DNA of 64,000 nt from Plantactinospora endophytica (GTDB lineage Bacteria; Actinomycetota; Actinomycetes; Mycobacteriales; Micromonosporaceae), in contig NZ_BONW01000042.1 in NCBI RefSeq assembly GCF_016862915.1, positions 124,001-188,000 on the forward strand. The letters run 5' to 3'. The notes below the pieces were generated by a model. That model was not told the DNA's origin and did no database searches. It saw only the letters and a program-made list of their open reading frames with translations. Position numbers and translations under genes: made by a program. Of the stretch, positions 25,407-34,516 are shown piece by piece; position 1 is the first letter of the stretch, and each line of letters starts with the position of its first letter.

Positions 25407-26036
25407 ATGGCAAGTACCCCTCCGCGTGCCCGTCGTACGTCGATCGGCGCGAGCCTGGCGGTGGCGGTCGCCACCCTGCTGGCCGTCCTGAGCCCGAGTC
25501 CCGCCTCCGCCGCCGTCGTCTTCGCCGACGGCTTCGAGAACCCGGTCATCTTCAACGACTTCACGACCTTCGCCGCCGGCCAGCAACTGGGCCCGTGGAC
25601 GGTCGCCGCCGGCACCGTCGACCTGACCCGCGACTGGCAGCACGCGGAGGGCAACCAGTCCCTCGACCTCAACGGCTACAGCCCGGGCGCGGTCGCCCGA
25701 AGCCTGCCGACGACCGTGCTCACCACCTACCGGGTGCGCTTCGCCCTGGCCGGCAACCCCGACAACGGCCCCGTCGTCACCAGCGGCACGGTGACCGCCA
25801 ACGGCCAGACCATCGACGACCTCACCTTCGACACCACCGGCCAGAGCCCGTCCGACATGGGCTACGTGTACCGGACGGCGTACTTCACCAACGTGCTCTC
25901 CCACTCCACCACCCTCCGGTTCACCAGCACCACACCAGGCGCGTTCGGTCCGGTCGTCGACGCCGTACGCGTCGAGAGCTGCCTGCTCGTCGTCTGTCCC
26001 GCGAGCGCGACGAGGACCGCGATCCGGATCTCCTGA
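25407..26036 (+). CDS. Secreted choice-of-anchor C / DUF642-like protein
   Basis: A 209-aa exported protein with a signal ending PASAAVVF (about 35). The body follows the anchor-C/DUF642 beta-sandwich pattern: FADGFENPVIF, then GPWTVAAGTVDLTRDWQHAE, then GNQSLDLNGYSPGAVARSL and FALAGNPDNGP. It carries two cysteines near its C-terminus. Such domains probably bind cell-wall or plant-type polysaccharide. GGAAGG lies 6 bases before the ATG, and a hairpin terminator follows. Confidence 0.75.
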   Translation: MASTPPRARRTSIGASLAVAVATLLAVLSPSPASAAVVFADGFENPVIFNDFTTFAAGQQLGPWTVAAGTVDLTRDWQHAEGNQSLDLNGYSPGAVARSLPTTVLTTYRVRFALAGNPDNGPVVTSGTVTANGQTIDDLTFDTTGQSPSDMGYVYRTAYFTNVLSHSTTLRFTSTTPGAFGPVVDAVRVESCLLVVCPASATRTAIRIS

Positions 26037-26048
26037 CGGTCGTACGGT

Positions 26049-26082
26049 GGGCCGCCCCGCCGCCGTTCCGCCGGGGCGGCCC
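26049..26082 (+). terminator. Hairpin terminator
   Basis: GGGCCGCCCC (26049-26058) pairs perfectly with 26073-26082. Confidence 0.65.
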
Positions 26083-26166
26083 GCTCGCCCGATGGCGTAC
26101 GGGGCGGGCAACGGGTAGAAACATGTCAACCTTCTTCGTTCGGCGGCGGGTACCGCCGGTCGGGTG

Positions 26167-26180
26167 AGAGAGCGCTCTCT
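26167..26180. promoter_or_regulatory. LacI-family-type operator upstream of the beta-helix gene
   Basis: AGAGAGCGCTCTCT is a perfect 14-bp palindrome 102 bp before the next start. Its core GAGCGCTC is the core of actinobacterial LacI-family sugar-repressor boxes such as CebR (TGGGAGCGCTCCCA). No such repressor gene is adjacent. Confidence 0.6.
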
Positions 26181-26281
26181 GACCCGCCGGGGCACTCCGC
26201 CGCCGTCCGTGAGAGGCGACCCCACCCCGTCGCTGCGACCGGAGCCGCCGCTCCGGCCAGCGGAAAGGACGGACGAACCGC

Positions 26282-28174
26282 ATGACGACCTCCTCCCCCG
26301 GCCTCCGGCGGCGCTCCCCGCGCCGGACGCTCCGCCGGGCGCTCGTGCTCGGCCTCGTACTGGTCACCGCCAGCACCGCGACGAGCGCACCCGCCAGCGC
26401 CACCGGCCCGTCCCGGCACGGTACGCAGGACCTCGGGCGCAACGTCACCGTCTTCGACCCGAGCATGCCGGTCACCGAGATCCAGGCGACCCTCGACGCG
26501 ACCCACGCCCGACAGGTCGGCAACGAGATGGGCACCGACCGGTACGCCTACCTCTTCAAGCCCGGCACCTACGGCAGCGCCGAGCAGCCACTACAGATAA
26601 AGGTCGGCTACTACACCGAGGTCTCCGGGCTCGGTGCCTCCCCCACCGACGTCGTCATCAACGGCAAGGTCGAGGTCTACAACCGCTGCCTCGAAGGCGG
26701 CGGTACCGGCAACTGCATCGCCCTGGTCAACTTCTGGCGTACCCTCTCCAACCTGTCGATCAACATCATCGCGACGGGCCAGGACGGCTGCCGGGCCTCG
26801 GCGAACTTCTGGGCGGTCTCGCAGGCGGTCTCGCTGCGCCGGCTGAACATCGGCGGCGGCGGACTGTCCCTGATGGACTACTGCACCGCCGGCCCGCAGT
26901 ACGCCAGCGGCGGCTTCATCGCCGACTCCCGACTGCCGGCCACCACCAACGGCTCCCAGCAGCAGTGGCTGACCCGCAACAGCGAGGTCGCGAGCTGGTC
27001 AAACGCGGTGTGGAACCAGGTCTTCGCCGGCGTGGTCGGCGCACCCGACGACGCCGAGTTCCCGAACCCGCCGTACACCACGCTGGAGAGCACGCCGCTC
27101 AGCCGGGAGAAGCCGTACCTCTTCGTCGACGCGTCGGGGAAGTACCAGGTCCGGGTGCCGGCCGTACGCCGGGACACCCGGGGCATCACCTGGGGCGACG
27201 GCATCACGCCCGGCCGGACCATCCCGTTGCGGGACTTCTTCGTCGCCAAGCCGTCCGATTCGGTACACGTGATCAACCGCGAGTTGGCACGCGGCCGGCA
27301 CCTGCTGCTCACCCCCGGCGTCTACGACGTCGCCCGCAGCATCGAGGTCAAGCGTCCCGACACGGTGGTGCTCGGCATCGGGCACGCCACCCTCACCGCC
27401 GTGAACGGCGCCACCCCGCTGGACGTCGCCGGAGTACCCGGCGTGGTGGTGGCCGGCGTCACCGTCGACGCCGGACTGCGCGAGTCGCCGGTGCTGCTCC
27501 GGGTCGGCGACCGGCACGGCCGCGACCACAGCACCCCGGCCAACCCGATCACGCTCTCCGACGTGTACTTCCGGGTCGGCGGCCCGCACATCGGCAAGAC
27601 GCACATCGCGCTGGAAGTGAACAGCGACCACGTCCTCATCGACCACACCTGGGTCTGGCGCGGCGACCACGGTGTCGAGGGCTTCACCGAAGGAGTCAAC
27701 GGCGACACCGACCGCTGGCGGACCAACACCGGACGCTACGGCGCCGTCATCAACGGCGATCACGTCACCGCGACCGGGCTGTTCGTCGAGCACTTCCAGC
27801 GCTACAACACCGTCTGGAACGGCGAGGACGGCACCACCATCCTCTACCAGAACGAACTGCCGTACGACCCGCCGACCCAGGCCGACTGGATGAACGGCGA
27901 CGTCGAGGGCTGGGCCGGCTACAAGGTCGGCGACCGGGTGAAGCGACACACCCTGCACGGCGGCGGTGTCTACGTCTTCAACCAGAACAACCCGACGATC
28001 CACACCGAGAACGGCTTCGAGGTGCCGGAGACGCCCGGCGTCAAACTGCACCACATCATGACCGTCAACCTCAGCGCCGGCATCATCGACCACGTGGTCA
28101 ACGGCGTCGGCGAGGCGGCCGACACGACCCGGATCGGCGCACCCGTCTACCTGACCGAATACCCGGCCCCGTAG
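26282..28174 (+). CDS. Secreted right-handed beta-helix protein (pectate-lyase/GH55-like fold)
   Basis: A 630-aa exported protein with a twin-Arg-containing basic start (RRRSPRRTLRR), a hydrophobic core and a cut near ASATGP (about 43). The body has two beta-helix-like regions: an N-terminal one with LFKPGTYGSAEQPLQIKVGY and GLGASPTDVVINGKVEVYNR, and a second one (about 330-600) with LLLTPGVYDVARSIEVKRPD and VLGIGHATLTAVNGATPLDV. This two-lobe layout resembles GH55-type or pectate-lyase-superfamily proteins; I cannot name catalytic residues. GGAAAGG precedes the ATG. It is probably controlled by the palindrome at 26167. Confidence 0.7.
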   Translation: MTTSSPGLRRRSPRRTLRRALVLGLVLVTASTATSAPASATGPSRHGTQDLGRNVTVFDPSMPVTEIQATLDATHARQVGNEMGTDRYAYLFKPGTYGSAEQPLQIKVGYYTEVSGLGASPTDVVINGKVEVYNRCLEGGGTGNCIALVNFWRTLSNLSINIIATGQDGCRASANFWAVSQAVSLRRLNIGGGGLSLMDYCTAGPQYASGGFIADSRLPATTNGSQQQWLTRNSEVASWSNAVWNQVFAGVVGAPDDAEFPNPPYTTLESTPLSREKPYLFVDASGKYQVRVPAVRRDTRGITWGDGITPGRTIPLRDFFVAKPSDSVHVINRELARGRHLLLTPGVYDVARSIEVKRPDTVVLGIGHATLTAVNGATPLDVAGVPGVVVAGVTVDAGLRESPVLLRVGDRHGRDHSTPANPITLSDVYFRVGGPHIGKTHIALEVNSDHVLIDHTWVWRGDHGVEGFTEGVNGDTDRWRTNTGRYGAVINGDHVTATGLFVEHFQRYNTVWNGEDGTTILYQNELPYDPPTQADWMNGDVEGWAGYKVGDRVKRHTLHGGGVYVFNQNNPTIHTENGFEVPETPGVKLHHIMTVNLSAGIIDHVVNGVGEAADTTRIGAPVYLTEYPAP

Positions 28175-28191
28175 TCGGACAGCGGCACACC

Positions 28192-28234
28192 GGGCGGCGG
28201 TCGGTCGCGGTACGGACCAGGCCGACCGCCGCCC
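28192..28234 (+). terminator. Hairpin terminator
   Basis: GGGCGGCGGTCGG (28192-28204) pairs perfectly with 28222-28234, 17 bases after the beta-helix gene stop. Confidence 0.65.
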
Positions 28235-28253
28235 CGCACCGTGCGGCGCGGTC

Positions 28254-28295
28254 AGCGACAACGACAACGACAACGACAACGACAGCGACAACGGC
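28254..28295. repeat. Hexanucleotide microsatellite
   Basis: About six copies of CGACAA with small changes, in the gap between two convergent genes. No function is apparent. Confidence 0.7.
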
Positions 28296-28395
28296 AGCGG
28301 GCGGAGCGTCGCCGACCCGGAGCACGCTCGGCTGACCGCGACGACGACGGGGCGGCTTCGGTGAGGTCGAACCAACGCGCGGTGCGCCGGTCGGC

Positions 28396-29091
28396 TCAGG
28401 CTGGAAGAGTCCGGCGGAGCAGCGCCGCCAGCTCGGCCGGGCGGGTCACCGGCGCGAGATGTACCGAATCGGTCCGCAGCACCTGCCAGCCGAGCCGGTC
28501 GGCGGTGGTCGCGTCGTCGTCGTATGCCGCGCTCAGCCGCAGGTACACCTGTGCTGCGTGATCGGGCACGGTGGCCGTCGGTGCCGGCTCGGTCAGCAGG
28601 CCGAGCGGCGTGGCCACGAGTTCGGCACGGAAGCGCCGTCCGGGCGGTCCCGACGGCAACTCCCGGTCGAGTGCCCCGGCCGGGAACCAGGTGTCCCACG
28701 GAGGCAGCAGGCCGTCCGTGGCCAGCCCGCGCAGCCGGTCGGCCCGGTGCTCGTCGAGCGAGTCGAGCCAGCTCCGACCCGGATGCGGCAGCCGGGCGTC
28801 CACGAAGACCACGGCGGCGACCCGTGCACCGAGTACCTCGGCGACCGCCGGAAGCAGCGGACCGGCGGCGCTGTGTCCCAACAGCACGACCGGCCGGTCC
28901 GGATGGTCGCCGGCCGCCGACAGCACCACGTCGCGGAGCCCGGTGTAGTAGGGCGGGCGCCGGATCAGGGCCGGCCGCAGATCGGGTACGACGACGGCGT
29001 ACCCCGCCCCGCCCAGCAGCGCGGCGGTCGGTGTCCAGCCAGCCGGCCCGAGCAGCGGGCTGTGCACGAACACCAGCGGGTACCCGGTCAT
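28396..29091 (-). CDS. Alpha/beta hydrolase
   Basis: A 231-aa protein of the alpha/beta-hydrolase fold: YPLVFVHSPLLGPAGW (oxyanion region), nucleophile elbow LLGHSAAGPLL, and a late DSVHLAPV holding the likely catalytic His. The start is the ATG at 29091, with GGAGG 9 bases upstream. It lies 49 bp downstream of the Lrp/AsnC gene on the same strand, so it is probably co-transcribed and Lrp-controlled. Substrate unknown. Confidence 0.8.
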   Translation of the reverse strand: MTGYPLVFVHSPLLGPAGWTPTAALLGGAGYAVVVPDLRPALIRRPPYYTGLRDVVLSAAGDHPDRPVVLLGHSAAGPLLPAVAEVLGARVAAVVFVDARLPHPGRSWLDSLDEHRADRLRGLATDGLLPPWDTWFPAGALDRELPSGPPGRRFRAELVATPLGLLTEPAPTATVPDHAAQVYLRLSAAYDDDATTADRLGWQVLRTDSVHLAPVTRPAELAALLRRTLPA

Positions 29092-29140
29092 CGGCGGCCA
29101 CCTCCGGCGGTCAGGATCGCACGCACCGGCCCGGCCGGCA

Positions 29141-29587
29141 CTACCTCCGCGCCGGTCCCCGGTACGGCAGCGTCTGCCGGTAGACCACGCTGGTGGTGGT
29201 ACTGCCGAATTGGGCCAGGTCGTCGACGACCTGCTCAAGATGACCCATGTCGTCGGCGGTGACCTTCAGCAGGTAACAGTCCTCCCCGGTGGTCCGCAGG
29301 CACTCCAGGATCTCCGGGCGGCCGTCGAGCAGCCGGTGCAGCGGCTCGTGCCGACTGCCGGGATACTTCAGCCGGACCACCGCGAGCACCGGATAGCCGA
29401 CCTTGGCCAGGTCGACCTCGGCCCGGTAGCCGGTGATCACGCCGGTCTGCTCCAGCCGTCTGACCCGCTCGGTCGTCGCGGACGCGCTGAGGTTGACCCG
29501 CCGGCCCAGCTCGGTGAGCGGGACCCGGCCGTCCCGTTGCAGTTCGGCCAGGATGGCCCAGTCGGTCGGATCAAGGTCCTCGGCCAC
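29141..29587 (-). CDS. Lrp/AsnC family transcriptional regulator
   Basis: A 148-aa protein with an N-terminal helix-turn-helix (LDPTDWAILAELQRDGRVPL; LSASATTERVRRLEQTGVI) and a C-terminal RAM ligand domain (VLAVVRLKYP; CLRTTGEDCYLLKVTADD). The GTG start is at 29587. It is divergent from the LLM oxidoreductase gene, with 93 bp between them, and upstream of the hydrolase gene, so it could control both. Confidence 0.93.
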   Translation of the reverse strand: MAEDLDPTDWAILAELQRDGRVPLTELGRRVNLSASATTERVRRLEQTGVITGYRAEVDLAKVGYPVLAVVRLKYPGSRHEPLHRLLDGRPEILECLRTTGEDCYLLKVTADDMGHLEQVVDDLAQFGSTTTSVVYRQTLPYRGPARR

Positions 29588-29680
29588 CCGGCCACACTAC
29601 CGGCAGATCCACGGCGCCTGTCCGACTACGCCGGCAGAAACTCCTTCCTGCCGCCGCACCTCACTGGCTAGGTTCTCCGG

Positions 29681-30547
29681 ATGCGAATAGGTGTCAACGT
29701 GCCCAACTTCGGGCCGGGGACGGATCCCGACCTACTGCGCCGATGGGCGCAGACGGTGGAGGGACTCGGCTTCGACCTGCTGATGGTCTCCGACCACGTG
29801 GTGGTGACCCCGGACGTCGCCGAGCAGTATCCGGCGCCGTTCTACGAGCCGTTCACCACCCTCGCCTGGCTGGCCGGGATCACCAGTCGGGTCCGGCTCG
29901 GCACGACGGTGCTGATCGTGCCGTACCGGCATCCGCTGCTGGTCGCCCGGATGGCCGCCAACCTCGACCGACTCAGCGGGGGCCGGCTGGTCCTCGGCGT
30001 CGGCGTCGGCTGGGCCCGGCAGGAGTTCGCCGCCCTCGGCGTACCGTTCGAGCGGCGCGGCCGGCTCACCGACGAGTACCTGGCGACGATCCGGGCGGCC
30101 TGGGCCGACGACCGGGACCTTCGTGCCGGCCACATTCCGATGTGGGTCGGCGGCAACAGTGACGCCGGCATGCACCGGGCGGTACGCCTCGGCGAGGCAT
30201 GGCATCCGCTCCGGTTCCGCCTCGACTGGTTCGCCGACGCGGTGCGGCGGTTGAAGGCCATCGCCGACCAACAGGGACGGCCGGTCCCCGCCCTGGCGCC
30301 CCGGATCGTGCTGCGGATCACCGACACACCGCTGGTCGGGCCGGACCGGCTGGCCGGCGAGGGCAGCCTCGACCAGGTGCTCGACGACCTGGAGACGCTC
30401 CGCCTGCTCGGCGCCGAGACCGTCGTGCTGGACCCGTTCGGCGGAGATCCGGCCGAGACGCTGACCCCACAGGTGGCCTGGCAGGCACTGGCCACCGTCG
30501 CCGCCGCCCGGCGGCATCCCGACACCGACCGGACGGAGAACCCGTGA
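29681..30547 (+). CDS. LLM-class F420-dependent oxidoreductase
   Basis: A 288-aa luciferase-like TIM-barrel: RIGVNVPNFGPG at the N-terminus, FDLLMVSDHVVV, VRLGTTVLIVPYRHPLLVAR, GRLVLGVGVGWARQEFAALG and IPMWVGGNSDAGMHRAV. This is the pattern of actinobacterial F420-dependent oxidoreductases. The substrate cannot be read from sequence. It overlaps the nucleoside deaminase gene by 4 bases (GTGA), so the two proteins are made together. Confidence 0.9.
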   Translation: MRIGVNVPNFGPGTDPDLLRRWAQTVEGLGFDLLMVSDHVVVTPDVAEQYPAPFYEPFTTLAWLAGITSRVRLGTTVLIVPYRHPLLVARMAANLDRLSGGRLVLGVGVGWARQEFAALGVPFERRGRLTDEYLATIRAAWADDRDLRAGHIPMWVGGNSDAGMHRAVRLGEAWHPLRFRLDWFADAVRRLKAIADQQGRPVPALAPRIVLRITDTPLVGPDRLAGEGSLDQVLDDLETLRLLGAETVVLDPFGGDPAETLTPQVAWQALATVAAARRHPDTDRTENP

Positions 30548-30969
30548 CATCCGACGACGAACGCCTGCTGCGCCGGGCCATCGCACTCGCCGCCGAGGCG
30601 CGGGCGGCCGGCAACCCGCCCTTCGGCTCGCTGCTGGTCGGCCCCGACGGCACGGTACTGGCCGAGGAGCGGAACACCACCATCACCGACCGGGACATCT
30701 CGGCGCATCCGGAGCAGAAGCTGGCCCGGTGGGCGGCCCGGGAACTCGCGCCGGAGATCGTGGCGAAAACCGTGCTCTACACCAGTTGCCAGCCCTGCGA
30801 GATGTGCACCGGGGCGATCGACCGCGCCGGCCTCGGCCGGGTGGTGTACGCGCTTTCCGGCGCCCAGCTGGGCACCCTGAAGCCCTCCGGCGGCTTCCCG
30901 CCGGTGCCGCAGGACGGTCCGGCGCTCTTCGACGAGGCCCAGGCTCCGGTGGCCGGCTACTACCACTGA
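30544..30969 (+). CDS. Cytidine/guanine-deaminase-like nucleoside deaminase
   Basis: A 141-aa CDA-fold protein. The zinc site is readable as SAHPEQKLARWA (His ligand and Glu proton shuttle) and SCQPCEMCTGAI (PCxxC). Family members usually have HAE; here it is HPE, which keeps both functional residues. The front NPPFGSLLVGPDG is typical of guanine deaminase/tRNA-adenosine-deaminase-like proteins. The GTG at 30544 overlaps the upstream stop. Confidence 0.85.
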   Translation: MTSDDERLLRRAIALAAEARAAGNPPFGSLLVGPDGTVLAEERNTTITDRDISAHPEQKLARWAARELAPEIVAKTVLYTSCQPCEMCTGAIDRAGLGRVVYALSGAQLGTLKPSGGFPPVPQDGPALFDEAQAPVAGYYH

Positions 30970-30998
30970 GCCCGGCGGTACGACACCGCCACCCGCCC

Positions 30999-31033
30999 GC
31001 CCCGGCGGCAACTCCCCTGTCCGCCGCCGGGGC
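30999..31033 (+). terminator. Hairpin terminator
   Basis: GCCCCGGCGGC (30999-31009) pairs perfectly with 31023-31033. Confidence 0.6.
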
Positions 31034-31195
31034 GGTCACGCATCCGGCCCCCGACAGACCACGGCCGATCGCAGAAGATCGCCGGGTGGCGATGTTGGCC
31101 GAAACGCCGTCCGGGCGGGCGACACGGACATGCCACCGCCGAGGTGACATACCCGAGGAATAGACTCGGAGAAATCCTTGCGGGGGAGGCAGGGA

Positions 31196-34100
31196 ATGCG
31201 TTTCGGCATCCTCGGACCGCTGGAGATCCACTCGGCCCACGGGCCCGTGCGGATCGGTTCCCACCGGCAGCGGGCACTGCTCGCCACCCTGCTCGTCCAC
31301 CCGGCCGAGGCGGTCGGGGTCGACGAACTGGTGGAGGCCATCTGGGGCCCGGACGGGCCGGAGAACCCCCGCGCCGCCGTACACACCTGCGTGACCCGGC
31401 TGCGCCGAAGCCTCGACAGGGCCGGCGACGAACCGGTCCGGATCGAGCGTCAGATGGCCGGCTACCGGCTCGCGGTCGACCCGGAGGACGTCGACCTCGG
31501 CCGGTTCGAGACAGCGCTGCGGCGGGCCGAGGCGGCCCGGGAGGCCGTCGATCCGGCGACCGAGGTGGCGGCGCTGCGGGCGGCCCTCGGCCTGTGGCGG
31601 GGCGAGCCGCTAATCGACGTGGGCTCGGACTTCCTGGACCGCGAGGTCGTACCCCGGCTGGTCGAGCTGCGGTTGGCGGCGCTGGAGCGGCGCATCGACC
31701 TCGACCTGCGGGCGCCGGGCGACCAGTCGGCGGTGGTCGCCGAGTTGCACGGACTGACCGGCCGGCATCCGTTGCGGGAACGCTTCTGGGTGCAGCTCAT
31801 GCGCGGGCTGGCGGCGAGTGGCCGGCGGGGCGAGGCGTTCGCCGTCTACCGCGAGGTCCGACGGCGGCTCCGCGAGGAGTTGGGGGTCGACCCCGGCGAG
31901 GAGGTGCAACAGGTCCACCTCGCACTGTTGCGCGGCGACCCGGCGCCCGCCGACGACGCCACTCCGGCGGCCCCGGCCGCTCCACCGTGGACGGTCTCCT
32001 GTCAGTTGCCGCTGGACGTCCGCGACTTCGTCGGTCGGGACACCGAACTCAAGCAACTCCTCGACGAGCTGCGGCAGCCCTCGGGCGGCGGGCCGGCGGT
32101 CGTGATGATCAGCGGACCGCCGGGGGTGGGCAAGTCGGCGCTCGGGATCCGGGCCGCCCACCAGGCATCCGCCGACTTCCCCGACGGCCAGTGGTATGTC
32201 CGGCTGCACGGGGCAGGGCCGGACCGCCGGGACGCCGCACACGTACTCGCGGAACTCTTGCGCACCGCCGGGGTGAACCCGGCCGGCCTGCCGGACGGGA
32301 CGGACGAGCGCGCCGCACTGCTGCGCTCCCGACTCGCGGACCGTCGGGTGCTGCTGCTGCTCGACGACGCCGCCGACGCCGCGCAGGTGGCTCCGCTGCT
32401 GCCCGGCCGGCCCGGCAGTGCCGTGCTGCTCACCAGCCGGTCGGACCTCGGCGGGATGACCGCGCTGTACGGTGCTCGCCGGCTCCAGCTCGGCCTGCTC
32501 GTCCCGGACGAGGCGCACCAGTTGCTCCGCCGGATCGTCGGGCCGGACCAGCTCGACGCGCGGGAGGCGGCCGAGCTGGCCGATCTGTGCGGCCGGTTGC
32601 CGCTGGCACTGCGGATCGTCGCGGCGAACCTGGCCGGGCGGCCGTCGCTCGACCCCGCGCGATACGTCCGGCAACTGGCCGCCGGGGACCGGCTGGCGAA
32701 ACTCACCGCCGACGGCGACCAGAGCCTGACCGTACGCTCGGCGTTCGACCTCTCCTACGCCGGCTCGGACGAGGCACAGCGACGGGCGTTCCGGCTGTTG
32801 GGGCTGGTGCCCGGGCCGGACGTGTCGGTGCCGGGCGCGGCGGCGCTGTTCGGGCTCGACGAGGAACACGCCGGTCGGCTGCTCGACCAGCTCGCTGCGG
32901 CGAACCTGGTGGAGCGGCACACCATGGAGCGGTTCCGCCTGCACGACCTGCTCCGGCTCTACGCCGCCGACCGGGCCGGCGTCGACGATCCGGCGGAGGA
33001 ACAGGCCGCCGCGCTGCGCCGCCTCTTCGACTGGTATCTACACGGCGCCAACGACGCGACGATCCGGTGCTATCCGATGATGTACCCGGCCGATCCGCCC
33101 GCGCCGCCGCCCGGCCTGCGGACACCGGTGCACGACTCCGACCGGGCGGCGCTGGACTGGCTCGACGCCGAGCGGGCCGGCATCTGCTCCGCCGTCCAGC
33201 ACGCCGCGCTGCACGGCCCCACGGAATACTCCTGGCTGCTCACCTACGCGGTACGGCCGGACATGCTGCTCCGCTACCACCTGGCCGAACTGGACGCGGC
33301 GAGCGGGGCCGCGTTGGACGCCGCCCGTCGTACGGCGGACGAGCGGGCCGAGGCGATGATGCTGCTGACCCGGGGCACGCTGGCGTTGGTCACCAACCGG
33401 TTCCAGGAGGCGCTCAGCCATCTCGCCGCCGCACAACCGCTGGCCGAGGCCCACCAGCAGGCCGAGTTGGCCGCCAGCATCGCCAACATCTGGGGCCTGG
33501 TCCACCTCAACCTCGGTGAGCTGGCGCCGGCCGCCGCGCAGTTCGACCGTTCGCTGCGCTGGGTCGACGTGATCGGCGAGTCGGCTCGGGTACGCACCAT
33601 CTCGACCCTGATCAACCTCGGCGTCGCCCGGCTCGAACTCGCCGAGCTGGACCGGGCACGGACCTACTTCTCCCGCGCGCTCGAACTGGCCGAGACGCAC
33701 GGGGCGCTGTTCAGCGCGGCGACCGCGCTGGTCAACCTGGCCGGGGTGGAGTTGGAGCTGGGCAACCTGGACAGCGCGCTGGCCCTCTTCGAGGACTCGC
33801 TGGGCAGATACCAGCAGTGCGGGGCACGCCCCGAGGAGGCGATCGCGCGGCAGGGCCTGGCGACGGTACACCGGGACGCGGGGCGCTACGACCGGGCCGA
33901 GGAGCAGGGCCGGCTCGCCGTCGAGCTGACCGAGCAGATCGGACACCGGCGGTACGCCGCCGACTCGCTGGCCACCCTCGCCTCGGTCTACCTGGCGACC
34001 GACCGGCCGGCGCTGGCGCTGGCGCACTACGCGCGCGGTCACGACCTCGCGGTCGAGCTGGGCTATCCCCGGGTCGAGATCGAGTCGTTGGCCGCGCTCG

Positions 34101-34495
34101 CCCTGTTGGAGGCCGTCGACCCCGATACACCGGGACCGGCCGTTATGGAGCCGGCATCCGCCCGGCCCGACGCGGTGACCCGGGCGAGGGCGGCTGGGCT
34201 GCGGCTGATGGAGGCGAAGGCGCTGGTGCTGCGGAGCCGACTGCGGCTGCGGCAGGGCCGGGGCGACGAGGCGGCCGACGACGCCGAGCTGGCGCTGCGC
34301 CTGCACCGCGAGTCCGGCTGCCGGCTCGGCCAGGCGCAGGCGCTGGTCCTGCTCGGCGAGATCACCACCGCCCGGGGGCGCCCGGAGGCGACCGGGTACT
34401 GGCGGGAGGCGGCCGACCTGTTCACCGGGATCGGTTCGCCGTTCGCCGCGCAGGCCCACGCCCTGCTCGCCCGGCACGCCCCCGACCCGGCTTGA
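31196..34495 (+). CDS. SARP-family regulator with NB-ARC and TPR domains
   Basis: A 1099-aa protein with the same layout as 3262-6243: winged helix (1-95, MRFGILGPLEIHSAHGPVRI), BTAD (about 100-245, ending EELGVDPGEEV), FVGRDTELKQLLDEL at about 275, Walker A GPPGVGKS near 305, and TPR-type repeats from about 680 to the end. ATG 31196 follows GGGGGAGG. The neighbours give no obvious target: LLM oxidoreductase/deaminase upstream, and convergent with TetR genes. It is probably an orphan activator of a remote specialised-metabolite cluster. Confidence 0.92.
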   Translation: MRFGILGPLEIHSAHGPVRIGSHRQRALLATLLVHPAEAVGVDELVEAIWGPDGPENPRAAVHTCVTRLRRSLDRAGDEPVRIERQMAGYRLAVDPEDVDLGRFETALRRAEAAREAVDPATEVAALRAALGLWRGEPLIDVGSDFLDREVVPRLVELRLAALERRIDLDLRAPGDQSAVVAELHGLTGRHPLRERFWVQLMRGLAASGRRGEAFAVYREVRRRLREELGVDPGEEVQQVHLALLRGDPAPADDATPAAPAAPPWTVSCQLPLDVRDFVGRDTELKQLLDELRQPSGGGPAVVMISGPPGVGKSALGIRAAHQASADFPDGQWYVRLHGAGPDRRDAAHVLAELLRTAGVNPAGLPDGTDERAALLRSRLADRRVLLLLDDAADAAQVAPLLPGRPGSAVLLTSRSDLGGMTALYGARRLQLGLLVPDEAHQLLRRIVGPDQLDAREAAELADLCGRLPLALRIVAANLAGRPSLDPARYVRQLAAGDRLAKLTADGDQSLTVRSAFDLSYAGSDEAQRRAFRLLGLVPGPDVSVPGAAALFGLDEEHAGRLLDQLAAANLVERHTMERFRLHDLLRLYAADRAGVDDPAEEQAAALRRLFDWYLHGANDATIRCYPMMYPADPPAPPPGLRTPVHDSDRAALDWLDAERAGICSAVQHAALHGPTEYSWLLTYAVRPDMLLRYHLAELDAASGAALDAARRTADERAEAMMLLTRGTLALVTNRFQEALSHLAAAQPLAEAHQQAELAASIANIWGLVHLNLGELAPAAAQFDRSLRWVDVIGESARVRTISTLINLGVARLELAELDRARTYFSRALELAETHGALFSAATALVNLAGVELELGNLDSALALFEDSLGRYQQCGARPEEAIARQGLATVHRDAGRYDRAEEQGRLAVELTEQIGHRRYAADSLATLASVYLATDRPALALAHYARGHDLAVELGYPRVEIESLAALALLEAVDPDTPGPAVMEPASARPDAVTRARAAGLRLMEAKALVLRSRLRLRQGRGDEAADDAELALRLHRESGCRLGQAQALVLLGEITTARGRPEATGYWREAADLFTGIGSPFAAQAHALLARHAPDPA

Positions 34496-34516
34496 CCGCC
34501 GTCCCGGGCACCTCGC

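Noticed and set aside
18769-25413. A 2214-codon open frame on the minus strand across the secreted-enzyme genes
   Set aside because: It is a GC-bias shadow of the plus-strand genes (Val/Gly/Arg/Asp-rich, no domains). The plus strand has signal peptides, known domains and terminators at each gene end.
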